Source: an uncultured Bacteroidales bacterium (GTDB lineage Bacteria > Bacteroidota > Bacteroidia > Bacteroidales > Bacteroidaceae). From it: a stretch of DNA of 44,982 nucleotides. Position numbers and translations under genes: made by a program. The notes beneath the pieces were generated by a model that saw only the letters and a list, made by a program, of their open reading frames with translations, searched no databases and was not told the DNA's origin. Below are positions 1 to 9,321 of this stretch, in pieces; the stretch's first letter is position 1; each line of letters begins with the position of its first letter. Where the stretch lies: positions 1 to 44,982 of the forward strand of contig CACZBC010000024.1 in NCBI GenBank assembly GCA_902779315.1. The letters run 5' to 3'.

Positions 1-130
1 TTAAGCATTTAAGCAAATTAAACATTGCTTAAAAAGACACACTGATATATTATGAAAACAAAGCGGCGAGCCTGACTGTCATGCCAAACCCGCCGATTTC
101 ATTTATCTGGACTTGCGCTCTTCTTGGCCT
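1..130. other. Non-coding stretch downstream of the sulfotransferase gene
   Basis: No gene is visible here. It holds a perfect 8-bp inverted repeat (TTAAGCAA at 9-16, TTGCTTAA at 25-32). A weaker hairpin has CGGCG/CGCCG arms near 65-94 and is followed, on the minus strand, by a T-rich run. The second could be the terminator of the minus-strand operon that ends at 131, but the stem is short and the loop long, so this is only a suggestion. Confidence 0.35.
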
Positions 131-1240
131 TTACAGCCTTTCGTAGCCCCATTCGTCGAGGACCTCGCCCCAATGTTCGTTGACAAGCTGAACCGTGCGG
201 GGGTCGTACTGGTACTTGTTCTTCTTGTAGCCTTTCTTGCCCTGTATGTACTTCTCGATGGCTGGTTTCGCTTCCTCCCAACCAGGCAAATCAAGCTTCT
301 TGTAGATGTCCTCCGTGATGGCAAGGGCGTCTTTCTCTATGTCCTCGAAACGCACTTCATAGAGCCTTCCTTCCGGCAGGCTTTGTTTCTGCTCTTTGTA
401 GGCACGATAGAGCTCCATGTAGTTGCGCAGGATGTTCTGCTCCATTTCTTCGTCGGTGATGGTGTGGAACTGCAGGGGTTTTATCGTGCTGAGATAGAAG
501 GAGCGGGTGCTCTCGAAGACGGTGTAGGGATTCCTGATGAGGTACACGAACTTCGCGTTGGGAAAGAGCTCCGAGAGGGCTTTTATGCGGCCTGTGTGGG
601 GTGGATTCTTCGAGAGGTACTGGGTGCCTCCCGTGTTCCACAGACTTATCTTGACGAGCTTTTCGAAGGTCTGCTTAAACTCTTCCAACTCGTCGTCTTT
701 TATGTCCTTGAAGGTGAGGAAGCGGTCGCAATATTCCTGCATCCTTTCGGGGAAGAACCAGAAGTTGTAGTAGTTGTAGGCTGTCATGTTTGCCAGCGAA
801 AACTCCTCTTCCTGTGGCAGGTCGGGAGCAAGCTCCATGTTGTCGGTGGGACGCTTGTTGGGCATCACCCATTTCATGACGGGCTTGAACAGTCCCTGCA
901 TCGCCATGATGTAGTGGGGGAAGACGGTCTGATAGGTGGTGGTGTAGCCAAAGTGCTTGTCCTGAGCAAAGATGTTATGCACAAAGGTTGTGCCGCTCCG
1001 CCAATGCCCCAGGATGAAAAGCGGGTCGTTCTTTAATGGCTTGTCGGCCAATTGCTTACGATACTTTCGCTCTTGTAAAGCTACAAATGGACTGAGGATG
1101 CGGCAAATGCATTTTGTGAGTATGTAGTTTGCCCTTTTGTCCTTGGCAATGTGCTGATCTTTGGTAAGAGATTTGAAGGTTTTCCAGTCTGCGCCCACCA
1201 GAGTGTTGACAGGCAATTGCTGATAATTGAGCAGGCCCAT
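131..1240 (-). CDS. PAPS-dependent sulfotransferase
   Basis: This 369-residue cytosolic enzyme would transfer the sulfuryl group of PAPS to an acceptor hydroxyl or amine. The 5'-phosphosulfate loop is GHWRSGTT at residues 78-85. The 3'-phosphate-binding part is LIRNPYTVFESTRSF at 234-248, with Arg236 and Ser244 in the expected places. The layout fits the Sulfotransfer_3-type family, and no signal peptide or membrane segment is seen. It starts 2 nt after the cysN stop, so it is the last gene of the PAPS-making operon. Gut Bacteroides carry comparable sulfotransferase and PAPS-synthesis clusters known to sulfonate steroids. Whether this enzyme uses sterols, lipids or glycans cannot be read from sequence. 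Confidence 0.88.
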   Translation of the reverse strand: MGLLNYQQLPVNTLVGADWKTFKSLTKDQHIAKDKRANYILTKCICRILSPFVALQERKYRKQLADKPLKNDPLFILGHWRSGTTFVHNIFAQDKHFGYTTTYQTVFPHYIMAMQGLFKPVMKWVMPNKRPTDNMELAPDLPQEEEFSLANMTAYNYYNFWFFPERMQEYCDRFLTFKDIKDDELEEFKQTFEKLVKISLWNTGGTQYLSKNPPHTGRIKALSELFPNAKFVYLIRNPYTVFESTRSFYLSTIKPLQFHTITDEEMEQNILRNYMELYRAYKEQKQSLPEGRLYEVRFEDIEKDALAITEDIYKKLDLPGWEEAKPAIEKYIQGKKGYKKNKYQYDPRTVQLVNEHWGEVLDEWGYERL

Positions 1241-1242
1241 AG

Positions 1243-2709
1243 TTACTTTATTATTTTGACTTCAATTCCTTGTTTACTCAACTCTTTGACGGCCTTCTCG
1301 ATGGCTTCGTAGTGCTCTGGAGCGATTCCGAGCTTGGGCAGGTCGAGTGTCGGCAGTTCTTCATGCAAGAGGTCTTCTTCGGCCAGAGGTTTCTCTATCA
1401 TTCCCACGGCACACGTGTTGTTTGTGATGGGGTCGATGAGGATGAAGGCACCCGTCGCTCTGTTCTTCTTGTACTCATCGAAGAAAAGCGTCTTGGCAGT
1501 AGTTATCTGAACTTGACCTATCTCGTTGAGTTTGAACTCTTTGCCTTCTAATCGTTCCATCGTGTTCACGTCGATGCGATAGTCAATGGCGCTGATTGTG
1601 GCTCTCGTCGTGTTCGTGTTGGCCTTGAGGAAGAACTGCTTGCTGCAATCCATCGGCTCTTCGTCCATCCATACAAGTTTTGTCTGCAAATGTCGACCGA
1701 CGAAGGGCAGATTGTCGGGCTTGACAAGCATTTCGCCTCTGCTGATGTCTATCTCGTCCTCGAGCGTGATAGTGACGCATTGTGGGCAGAAAGCGTATTC
1801 CAGTTCGCCTTCATAGGTGACGATGCTCTTCACCCTGCTTGTTTTTCTGCTGGGCAAAGCCATGATTTCGTCACCTTTACGAATCACACCGCTTGCCACT
1901 TTTCCGCTGAATCCACGGAAGTCGAGATTGGGGCGTAGGACATACTGCACAGGGAAGCGGAAGTCCTGCATGTTGCGGTCTTGGTCGATGGGCACGGTCT
2001 CGAGGAACTGGAGTAGGGAAGTGCCCTCGAACCAAGGTGTCCTGTCGCTCTTTTTCACTACATTGTCGCCTTCCTTTGCCGAGAGCGGGAAACACGTAAC
2101 GTCCTCTATTCCAAGTTGATTCGTGAGCTCAAGGTACTCGTTCTTAATCTTGTTGAAGACCTCCTCGGAGAAATCCACGAGGTCCATCTTGTTGACGGCA
2201 AGCACGATGTGCTTGATGCCAAGCAACGAGACGAGGAAAGTGTGGCGGCGTGTCTGTGTGATGACACCCATACGGGCATCGACAAGGATGATGGCAAGAT
2301 TGGCGGTAGAGCCGCCAGTAATCATGTTGCGGGTGTATTGCTCGTGTCCTGGAGTGTCGGCAATGATGAACTTGCGCAGGTTCGTCGAGAAGTAGCGATA
2401 AGCCACATCGATTGTGATGCCTTCCTCGCGTTCTGCCTTCAATCCGTCAAGCAGCAGGGCATAGTCAATCTCCCCCGCTCCGGCATTACCCACTCGCTTT
2501 GAGTCGCGCTCGAGGGCTTGCAACTGGTCTTCATAAAGTTTCTTGCTATCGAAAAGCAGACGCCCTATAAGGGTTGACTTGCCATCGTCTACACTGCCGG
2601 CAGTAAGTAATCTGAGGAGCGACTTACGCTCGTCAGCGTCAAGGAAGGCCTTGATATCGACCCCACTCCCTTGCCCCTCCCGTGGGAGGGGAGTTATATC
2701 TTTTGTCAT
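1243..2709 (-). CDS. cysN: Sulfate adenylyltransferase subunit 1 (GTPase)
   Basis: CysN is the GTPase subunit of ATP sulfurylase; GTP hydrolysis drives synthesis of APS from ATP and sulfate together with CysD. The 488-residue protein shows an EF-Tu-like G domain: GSVDDGKST at 38-46, DTPGH at 118-122 and NKMD at 173-176, followed by beta-barrel domains. At this length it has no fused APS kinase domain, matching the separate cysC. Residues 5-17 are encoded by a GC-rich palindromic repeat. The family normally begins close to the [11 protein letters not shown] segment, so the ATG used here appears to belong to the inserted repeat region. It lies between cysD and the sulfotransferase gene. Confidence 0.95.
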   Translation of the reverse strand: MTKDITPLPREGQGSGVDIKAFLDADERKSLLRLLTAGSVDDGKSTLIGRLLFDSKKLYEDQLQALERDSKRVGNAGAGEIDYALLLDGLKAEREEGITIDVAYRYFSTNLRKFIIADTPGHEQYTRNMITGGSTANLAIILVDARMGVITQTRRHTFLVSLLGIKHIVLAVNKMDLVDFSEEVFNKIKNEYLELTNQLGIEDVTCFPLSAKEGDNVVKKSDRTPWFEGTSLLQFLETVPIDQDRNMQDFRFPVQYVLRPNLDFRGFSGKVASGVIRKGDEIMALPSRKTSRVKSIVTYEGELEYAFCPQCVTITLEDEIDISRGEMLVKPDNLPFVGRHLQTKLVWMDEEPMDCSKQFFLKANTNTTRATISAIDYRIDVNTMERLEGKEFKLNEIGQVQITTAKTLFFDEYKKNRATGAFILIDPITNNTCAVGMIEKPLAEEDLLHEELPTLDLPKLGIAPEHYEAIEKAVKELSKQGIEVKIIK

Positions 2710-2747
2710 ATATAATTGTATTTTATGTTATCTTAGGGGAGAGGGGT
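2666..2747. repeat. GC-rich palindromic repeat across the cysD-cysN junction
   Basis: A perfect palindrome, CCCCTCCC-GT-GGGAGGGG, lies at 2674-2691 inside the first codons of cysN. A related G-rich string (GGGGAGAGGGG) at 2736-2746 abuts the cysD stop, and an AT-rich spacer separates the two. From memory, similar C/G-rich palindromes are scattered through Prevotella genomes as short dispersed repeats. Here one copy supplies about a dozen in-frame codons. Whether it also affects mRNA folding between the two genes is unknown. Confidence 0.6.
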
Positions 2748-3655
2748 CAGAAATATCCCTCTCTCTTCTTTTGTTCCATGGATGCTTCCTGATCGAAGTC
2801 GATGACACGTGTGGTGCGTTCGCTCTTCGTTGTTGTCATCATCTCCTCCACAATCTCTTCGATGGTTGTGGCGTTGCTTTCCACGGCTCCCGTCAAGGGC
2901 CAGCAACCAAGGGTACGGAAGCGAACCATGCGCATGTGAATCTTCGGAACAAGTTCTTTCGGCAAACGGTCGTCATCGGCCATAATGAGGTTGCCGTCAA
3001 TCTCTACGCACGGACGTTCCTTTGCGAAATAGAGGGGCACAATGGGGATGTTCTCGAGTCGGATGTATTGCCAAATGTCAAGTTCCGTCCAGTTGCTGAG
3101 AGGGAATACGCGAATGCTTTCTCCCTTGTGTATGCGACTGTTGTAAATGTCCCAAAGCTCAGGGCGTTGGTTCTTAGGGTCCCACTGATTGAACTGGTCG
3201 CGGAAACTGAAGATGCGTTCCTTTGCCCTCGACTTCTCTTCATCACGACGAGCTCCGCCGAAGGCTGCATCGAACTTCCACTTGTTCAGGGCATCGAGCA
3301 AGGCTTTTGTCTTCATCAGGTCGGTATGCACTTTGCTGCCATGCGTGAAGGGTCCTACACCTGCCTTGAACGCCTCCATGTTGCTCTCTACAATCAGGTT
3401 CCAACCATGTTCTTTTGCATAAGAGTCGCGGAACTCAATCATCTCGCGGAACTTCCATTTCGAGTCGATGTGCATCAGAGGGAAAGGCACTTTGCCTGGC
3501 GCGAAAGCCTTTTCTGCAAGACGTACCATCACGCTGCTGTCCTTGCCGATGCTATAGAGCATGACGGGATTCTCGAATTCTGCTGCCACCTCTCGGATGA
3601 TGTGGATGGACTCTGCCTCGAGTTCCTGAAGGTGGCTCAAACGATATTCTTCCAT
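2747..3655 (-). CDS. cysD: Sulfate adenylyltransferase subunit 2
   Basis: CysD is the catalytic ATP sulfurylase subunit, which adenylates sulfate to APS in partnership with CysN. The 302-residue protein has the N-type ATP pyrophosphatase PP-loop SIGKDS at residues 35-40 and the usual full length. The strong resemblance to CysD rather than to the PAPS reductase CysH, another PP-loop family, rests on the N-terminal [16 protein letters not shown] region and on its pairing with CysN. It follows cysC by 7 nt and precedes cysN by 37 nt, and that gap contains part of the palindromic repeat. It belongs to the sulfation operon. Confidence 0.95.
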   Translation of the reverse strand: MEEYRLSHLQELEAESIHIIREVAAEFENPVMLYSIGKDSSVMVRLAEKAFAPGKVPFPLMHIDSKWKFREMIEFRDSYAKEHGWNLIVESNMEAFKAGVGPFTHGSKVHTDLMKTKALLDALNKWKFDAAFGGARRDEEKSRAKERIFSFRDQFNQWDPKNQRPELWDIYNSRIHKGESIRVFPLSNWTELDIWQYIRLENIPIVPLYFAKERPCVEIDGNLIMADDDRLPKELVPKIHMRMVRFRTLGCWPLTGAVESNATTIEEIVEEMMTTTKSERTTRVIDFDQEASMEQKKREGYF

Positions 3656-3662
3656 TTATTGT

Positions 3663-4262
3663 CTATATGTTTTTGTTTATTAGTTCAATTACTGCTTCCA
3701 CCTCTTCTTTCAACGTCATTTTACTGGTATCGAGGCTGAGGTCGGGGTTTGTGGGAGCCTCGAAGGGGGCACTAATGCCAGTGAAATCCTTCACTTCACC
3801 ACGACGGGCACGTGCATAAAGGCCTTTCACATCACGACGCTCACATTCGTCAAGAGGTGTGGCGATATACACTTCGCGGAAGTCTTTCTCGCCAATAATC
3901 TTGCGAGCCATCTCTCGAAGTTCTGTGGTAGGGGAGACAAAACAAGCAATTGTGACGATGCCCGTATCCACAAAGAGTTTGCCAATCTCTGCTATTCGAC
4001 GGATGTTCTCACGTCTGTCCTCTTCCGAGAAGCCGAGGTTGGAGTTGATGCCTGCACGAATGTTGTCTCCGTCGAGAATGCGACAAAGGATGCCCCGATT
4101 GTGCAGTTCGCGTTCCACACCTATTGCGACGGTACTCTTTCCGCTACCGCTCAAGCCTGTCATCCAAATCATTATGCCGCGCTGATGGAGTAGGGATTCC
4201 TTGTCCTCACGGCTTAGCATCTTGTCGAAGATGGGGTATATGGTATTTAACGAATCGGCCAT
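3663..4262 (-). CDS. cysC: Adenylylsulfate (APS) kinase
   Basis: CysC phosphorylates APS at the 3' position to give PAPS, the sulfate donor of sulfotransferases. The 199-residue protein has the P-loop GLSGSGKST at residues 36-44 and the family motif ISAPFEAPTNPDL near the C terminus. The N-terminal segment ending in IYPIFDKMLSREDKE is typical of the Bacteroidota form, which supports the start chosen. That start overlaps the end of the upstream transporter gene by 16 nt, which suggests translational coupling. With cysD and cysN downstream, all steps from sulfate to PAPS are encoded together. Confidence 0.95.
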   Translation of the reverse strand: MADSLNTIYPIFDKMLSREDKESLLHQRGIMIWMTGLSGSGKSTVAIGVERELHNRGILCRILDGDNIRAGINSNLGFSEEDRRENIRRIAEIGKLFVDTGIVTIACFVSPTTELREMARKIIGEKDFREVYIATPLDECERRDVKGLYARARRGEVKDFTGISAPFEAPTNPDLSLDTSKMTLKEEVEAVIELINKNI

Positions 4263-5803
4263 ATTATTGGAATTACAAATACACTAATTAAGAAAACTAT
4301 GATGTTCAAAGGCAAACCAACCTTCACGTAATCTGTGAACCGATAGCCTCCGATGCCTTGCACAAGCAGGTTGGTTTGATAGCCGATAGGTGTGCTGAAG
4401 GCAGCAGATGCTGCGACACAAATGCAGATGAAGAAGGGCATCGGATCGACTCCCAACTTTTCCGCAACTGCCAATGCCAAAGGAAAGGCGAGGGCAGCAG
4501 CTGCATTGTTCGTAATGAGCTCTGTGAATAGGTTCGTGATGATGAACAGAATGGCAAGCATGGCATAAGGTCCATGTTCTGTCTGTCCGATAACGTCGGC
4601 ACAAGCAATGATGATGTCGGCTATCTGGTCAGCGAATCCCGAGTTCTGCATGCCTTTCGAAATGGCAAAAGCACAGGCAATCGTGACCAAGACATCCCAG
4701 CTGATGTACTTGCTATACCTGCGAGGATTGAATATCTTTGCCCAAGCCATGATGACAGTTGTCACGCAAACGAAGAAGAACATATCGAACTTGAAACCAG
4801 GCACGGCTTCCCTGACGAATGGCAACTCACCCACTGTAGCTCCAACTATCATCAAAACAAGCAAGATAAGGGCTAGATAGCGTTTCTTGTGGTCTAGTGG
4901 CTGATTGTCGGCATCGTAGCTTGAAATGAGGAAAGAAGTGGTTTCCTGATAGGTTTGGACAAACTTCTCGTCGGTATCGAGCAGCAGGGTGTCGTGGTTT
5001 TGCAGAGGCATGTTCATCCAGTCTCCGCTAAGAAGTGTGCCACCTCTGCGAATAGAACGAACCGTTGCACCATATTGGCGGTAGAAGTCGAACTCTCGAA
5101 GCGTCTTTCCCAATCCGTTGAAACGGCTTCGCAGCACTATCTCGACACGATGAACACCCTCGGCTTTCTCGTCGTCATCCGTTTCGGTTTCTCTCGTTTC
5201 GGGCAAGAGATAATGACTATAAAAGATAAGGTACGCAAGACCTACTATACAAATGATGATGCCAACCTTGCCCAACTCGAACATACTCATTCCCTCTCTG
5301 CCGGATTCTTGAATGAGACCATCCACAACAAGGTTCGTGCTTGTGCCAATCAGGGTACATATTCCACCCAGAACTGTTGCGTAGCTCAGGGGAATGAGGA
5401 ACTTCGTGTGTGAAAGTCCGACTTTTCTCGCCCAGTTTTTTATGATGGGAGCAAAGATGACCACAACTGGCGTGTTGTTCAGAAAGGCTGAGAGCGCGGC
5501 TATTGTAGGCAGGAGCTTTGCGTTGGCTCGAGTGACAGTAGTGTGTTTGTGAGGTAATAGGGTTAGAATGATGCGCTCCAGTATGCCACTCCTTCTCACG
5601 CCTTCGCTGACGAGGAAGAGTAGGGCAACGGTAATCATTCCCTTGTTCGAGAAGCCTTCCAGGCATTCTTTGGGTTGAAGAATGCCTGCACAAAGCATCA
5701 TCACAACACAACTGAACAGAATGAGTCCAGGTTTCAATCTGTCTGCTATGAGTGCCCAAATCATGAACACCAAGCAAAAGGCTACGAAATATACACTAAA
5801 CAT
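4247..5803 (-). CDS. SLC13-type permease with RCK_C domain, probable sulfate importer
   Basis: This 518-residue integral membrane protein belongs to the SLC13/DASS ion-transporter family. Both half-site signatures are visible: SAFLNNTPVV with IGTSTNLVV in the first half, and ITNNAAAALAFPLAL with TPIGYQTNLLV in the second. A soluble region at about 215-300, containing a segment like GKTLREFDFYRQYGATV, looks like a TrkA-C (RCK_C) regulatory domain. The family takes up sulfate, dicarboxylates or phosphate. Sulfate is inferred from the neighbours: the gene overlaps cysC by 16 nt and heads the PAPS genes. It begins 1 nt after the radA stop. Confidence 0.85.
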   Translation of the reverse strand: MFSVYFVAFCLVFMIWALIADRLKPGLILFSCVVMMLCAGILQPKECLEGFSNKGMITVALLFLVSEGVRRSGILERIILTLLPHKHTTVTRANAKLLPTIAALSAFLNNTPVVVIFAPIIKNWARKVGLSHTKFLIPLSYATVLGGICTLIGTSTNLVVDGLIQESGREGMSMFELGKVGIIICIVGLAYLIFYSHYLLPETRETETDDDEKAEGVHRVEIVLRSRFNGLGKTLREFDFYRQYGATVRSIRRGGTLLSGDWMNMPLQNHDTLLLDTDEKFVQTYQETTSFLISSYDADNQPLDHKKRYLALILLVLMIVGATVGELPFVREAVPGFKFDMFFFVCVTTVIMAWAKIFNPRRYSKYISWDVLVTIACAFAISKGMQNSGFADQIADIIIACADVIGQTEHGPYAMLAILFIITNLFTELITNNAAAALAFPLALAVAEKLGVDPMPFFICICVAASAAFSTPIGYQTNLLVQGIGGYRFTDYVKVGLPLNIIVFLISVFVIPIIWPIR

Positions 5804-5804
5804 A

Positions 5805-7178
5805 TTATCCGAACAATTCTCTTACAGCTTCTACTACTCTGCGGACTGGCACCAGTTCTATCTTGTATTGTTTCTTGTCGAGCCCATTCATGTTGTGTGA
5901 CGGAATGAGGATGCGTTTGAAACCAAGCTTTTCTGCTTCCGCAATTCTTTGTTCTATACGTGATACTGGCCTTATTTCTCCGCTCAAACCCACTTCGCCA
6001 GCCATGCAGACATCGCCTTCGATGGGCATGTCTCCATTACTGGAAAGTACTGCTGCAATTACGCTCAGGTCAATTGCGGGGTCAGTTACACGGAGTCCTC
6101 CTGCTATGTTCAGGAAGACATCTTTCTGGGCAAGTTTGAAGCCGACACGTTTCTCGAGAACTGCCAGAAGCATGTTGAGTCGACGACCATCAAAGCCTGT
6201 CGTGCTTCTTTGAGCAGTTCCGTAAGCTGCCGTGCTGACCAAAGCTTGCGTCTCAATAAGGAAAGGTCGCACACCTTCTATCGAGCAGGAAATGGCCACA
6301 CCTGAGAGTCCTTCGCGATTATCCGTGAGAAGCAGTTCGCTAGGGTTGCTTACCTGTCGAAGCCCGTCGTGTCGCATCTCGTAAATACCCAGTTCGCTCG
6401 TGCTCCCGAAGCGGTTCTTCATGCTCCGAAGGATGCGGTAAAGGTGGTGCTGGTCGCCTTCAAATTGGAGGACGACATCAACGATGTGCTCCAAAACCTT
6501 AGGTCCTGCCAGGGAACCTTCCTTATTAATATGGCCGATGAGAAGAATTGAAGTTCCTCCCGACTTTGCGTATCTGAGCAGAGCTGCAGCACATTCCCTG
6601 ATTTGGGCAAGTGAGCCTGCAGACGATTCGACTGTTTCTGTTTGAACAGTTTGAATGGAGTCGATGACAACTAGGTCTGGCTTCATCTCTTCGATGTGCT
6701 GGAAGATCTGTTCGAGAGAAGTTTCACAAAGCACGAAGAGCCCTTCGTTGACTGGTCCCAACCTGTCCGCTCTGAGCTTTATTTGTCTTGCACTTTCCTC
6801 GCCACTCACATAGAGGATGCGTCTTCCTTGCAGTTGAAGGACCGTTTGCAGCGTGAGTGTGCTCTTGCCGATGCCAGGTTCGCCACCAAGAAGAACGAGG
6901 CTTCCAGGCACTAGACCCCCACCAAGAACGCGGTTCAGCTCGCCATCGCCCATATCGATGCGTGGCTCGGCACCAGCTTCGATTGTGTGAAGTTGTTGAG
7001 GTGCAGGGCGTTCCAGAGTGGTTTGACTCGCAATCTTACCCATAGAAGGCTTTGATGGAGCCGCAATCTTCATTTCCTTCATTGTGCCCCAGCGATTGCA
7101 GGCGGGACATTTGCCCATCCACTTCACGCTTTCTTGCCCGCAATAGTCGCAGACGTATACTGTCTTGTCTTTTGCCAT
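5805..7178 (-). CDS. radA: DNA repair protein RadA
   Basis: RadA is a RecA-like, DnaB-related branch-migration ATPase that processes recombination intermediates. The 457-residue protein shows all hallmarks. The N-terminal C4 zinc finger has Cys10, Cys13, Cys24 and Cys27. The Walker A motif GEPGIGKST is at 99-107, and the RadA-specific KNRFG motif is at 254-258. A Lon-protease-like C-terminal domain follows. Length is normal. It sits 3 nt after tex and 1 nt before the transporter gene, so it is probably cotranscribed with the sulfation genes although functionally unrelated to them. Confidence 0.96.
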   Translation of the reverse strand: MAKDKTVYVCDYCGQESVKWMGKCPACNRWGTMKEMKIAAPSKPSMGKIASQTTLERPAPQQLHTIEAGAEPRIDMGDGELNRVLGGGLVPGSLVLLGGEPGIGKSTLTLQTVLQLQGRRILYVSGEESARQIKLRADRLGPVNEGLFVLCETSLEQIFQHIEEMKPDLVVIDSIQTVQTETVESSAGSLAQIRECAAALLRYAKSGGTSILLIGHINKEGSLAGPKVLEHIVDVVLQFEGDQHHLYRILRSMKNRFGSTSELGIYEMRHDGLRQVSNPSELLLTDNREGLSGVAISCSIEGVRPFLIETQALVSTAAYGTAQRSTTGFDGRRLNMLLAVLEKRVGFKLAQKDVFLNIAGGLRVTDPAIDLSVIAAVLSSNGDMPIEGDVCMAGEVGLSGEIRPVSRIEQRIAEAEKLGFKRILIPSHNMNGLDKKQYKIELVPVRRVVEAVRELFG

Positions 7179-7181
7179 TCC

Positions 7182-9305
7182 TTATAGTTTCTTCATGCTC
7201 AACGAGATACGCTCTCTTTGTAAATCTATTCCTACAACTCGAACCATTACCTGTTGCTGCACTTTTACAACGGTTGTCGGATCTTTCACATAGTGGTCTG
7301 CAAGTTGCGAAACATGCACCAAACCCTTGATGTGAACACCTATATCGACGAAGGCGCCAAAGTTTGTGATGTTTGTCACGATTCCAGGAAGCACCATACC
7401 CTCGCGAAGGTCGCCGATTTCGTGTACTGTCGGATCGAAAGCGAAGGCATGAAGCGGCTTACGTGGGTCGAGACCAGGCTTGTCGAGCTCAGTCATAATG
7501 TCCTTCAAGGTTGGCAAACCCACATCACCACTCACATAGCGATTGACATCTATCTTGTCCCTGAGTTCCTTGTTGGCCATGAGTTCTGCCACAGAACACT
7601 TTTGGTCGCGAGCCATTCGCTCAACCAACTCGTATCTTTCGGGGTGAACTGCACTATTGTCCAGCGGCTCGTCTCCACCTTTTATGCGAAGGAAACCAGC
7701 CGATTGCTCGAAGGCTTTTGCCCCCAGACGCGGCACTTTCATCAACTCTTTGCGAGAGTGGAAAGGTCCGTTCTCACGGCGATAGCGAACGATATTTTGT
7801 GCGAGAGAAGGTCCGAGACCGCTCACGTAAGTCAACAACCACTGACTCGCGGTGTTGAGGTTCACGCCAACTCTGTTCACACAGGCAATCACGGTATCTT
7901 CGAGACTCTTTCTGAGAGCCGTTTGATTGACGTCTTTCTGGTACTGTCCCACGCCAATGCTCGACGGATCTATCTTTACGAGTTCGGCAAGAGGGTCCAT
8001 CAGTCGCCGACCTATGCTGACAGCTCCCCTGACGGTCACATCCTCGTTGGGGAACTCTTCACGCGCAATCTCGCTGGCACTATAGATGCTGGCTCCATCT
8101 TCGCTAACGCTGTAAATCTCCACACCTTCAGGAAGGTCAAGATGCCGCACAAAATCTTCGGTCTCCCGACCAGCTGTTCCATTGCCGATACTGATGGCCT
8201 GAACGCCATACTTCTCGACAAGATTCTGGACGGTCAGCATCGCCTTAACGCGCTCAGCTCGAGGAGGGTGGGGGAAGATGACATCGTGATGGAGGAGATT
8301 GCCTTCCGAATCGAGACAGACGACCTTGCAACCTGTTCGGAAACCCGGGTCAATCGCCATAACACGCTTCTGTCCGAGGGGCGACGCCATTAGGAGTTGC
8401 TCCAGATTACTAACGAATATTCGGATGGCTTCCTCGTCTGCTTTTTGCTTTGACGAAGCGCCAAACTCGTTGCTGATGCTGGGTTCGAGGAGTCGCTTGT
8501 AACCGTCTTCGACTGCTTCATATACGGCTTTGCTGCACTCGTTGTTGCCTCTGACGAACTGTCTGGCTATTCGTTCCAAAGCCGGTTCGTCATCAACACA
8601 GATCGAGACACGCAGGATGCCTTCGGCCTCACCTCGCCGCATAGCCAGCAAACGGTGGCTGGAACAGCGTTTCAGGGGTTCGTGCCAATCGAAGTAGTCG
8701 CGATAATTCTGCCCTTCTACATCTTTGCCTTTGATGACTTTGCTTTGTATCTGTGCATGAATGGAGAAGGTCGTCCTGAGCGTTTGCCTTGCTCGTTCGT
8801 CCTCGCTCACACGTTCAGCAATAATATCCTTTGCCCCTTGAAGAGCTTCCTCCTCGCTAAGTTCAATTTTGAATCTTGAATTTTGAATTAACACCTTTAA
8901 TGGTGTTGAAGTTTGCTTCATGATAGCATTGGCAAGAGGCTCCAGTCCGGCTTCCCGAGCAACTTGGGCACGCGTCCTGCGCTTCTGCTTGTAGGGGAGA
9001 TAGATGTCTTCCAAAGTGGTCGCATCCCAACATTCCTCGATTCTGGTTCGCAGTTCTGGAGTGAGTTTCCCCTGTGCGTCTATAGTGGTGAGAATGAACT
9101 CCTTGCGGTGCTCCAACTCGTTGACATTGTCGAGTTCTGCAGCCACCTGAGCGACCTCAACATCAGTCATTCCACCAGTCGCTTCCTTGCGATAACGGCT
9201 GATGAAGGGCACTGTGGCGCCTTCCTGCAGCAAGTCGACAACTTGTCGCACATATTTTTCCTTGAGGCCAGTTCGTTCGGCAATCAGGTTGTAGTTCATA
9301 CTCAT
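7182..9305 (-). CDS. tex: Tex-family RNA-binding protein (S1 domain)
   Basis: Tex is a nucleic-acid-binding protein linked to transcription and translation; its exact role is unsettled. The 707-residue product contains a YqgF-type RNase H-like core (VMAIDPGFRTGCK), helix-hairpin-helix segments (LARNIVRYR-like and MKVPRLGAKAFEQS) and a C-terminal S1 domain at about 633-707. Residues 133-148 are encoded by a dispersed AT-rich repeat joined to a small palindrome, replacing sequence normally found in the N-terminal helical domain without breaking the frame. A promoter-like TATCTTTG box upstream at 9322-9329 makes this the first gene of the run that continues through radA to the sulfotransferase. 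Confidence 0.94.
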   Translation of the reverse strand: MSMNYNLIAERTGLKEKYVRQVVDLLQEGATVPFISRYRKEATGGMTDVEVAQVAAELDNVNELEHRKEFILTTIDAQGKLTPELRTRIEECWDATTLEDIYLPYKQKRRTRAQVAREAGLEPLANAIMKQTSTPLKVLIQNSRFKIELSEEEALQGAKDIIAERVSEDERARQTLRTTFSIHAQIQSKVIKGKDVEGQNYRDYFDWHEPLKRCSSHRLLAMRRGEAEGILRVSICVDDEPALERIARQFVRGNNECSKAVYEAVEDGYKRLLEPSISNEFGASSKQKADEEAIRIFVSNLEQLLMASPLGQKRVMAIDPGFRTGCKVVCLDSEGNLLHHDVIFPHPPRAERVKAMLTVQNLVEKYGVQAISIGNGTAGRETEDFVRHLDLPEGVEIYSVSEDGASIYSASEIAREEFPNEDVTVRGAVSIGRRLMDPLAELVKIDPSSIGVGQYQKDVNQTALRKSLEDTVIACVNRVGVNLNTASQWLLTYVSGLGPSLAQNIVRYRRENGPFHSRKELMKVPRLGAKAFEQSAGFLRIKGGDEPLDNSAVHPERYELVERMARDQKCSVAELMANKELRDKIDVNRYVSGDVGLPTLKDIMTELDKPGLDPRKPLHAFAFDPTVHEIGDLREGMVLPGIVTNITNFGAFVDIGVHIKGLVHVSQLADHYVKDPTTVVKVQQQVMVRVVGIDLQRERISLSMKKL
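8862..8907. repeat. In-frame ATTCAAAA-type repeat plus small palindrome inside tex
   Basis: 8862-8889 is built from TTGAATTTT-like words, the strand partner of tandem ATTCAAAA. It is joined to the palindrome AACACC-TTTAAT-GGTGTT at 8890-8907. Translated in the tex frame it gives IQNSRFKIE. A near-identical peptide ([10 protein letters not shown]) is encoded by the same repeat type in hisS, and related words lie upstream of tamL and between hisS and the next gene. Confidence 0.65.
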
Positions 9306-9321
9306 TCGTTCTAACGGACTG

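Noticed and set aside
113-1036. Plus-strand 307-codon open frame
   Set aside because: It is antisense to the sulfotransferase gene, which has clear PAPS motifs; the frame is a shadow without recognisable features.
1243-4262. Reductive sulfate assimilation operon
   Set aside because: cysDNC alone would fit, but no cysH, cysI or cysJ is present and a sulfotransferase gene is attached at the end.
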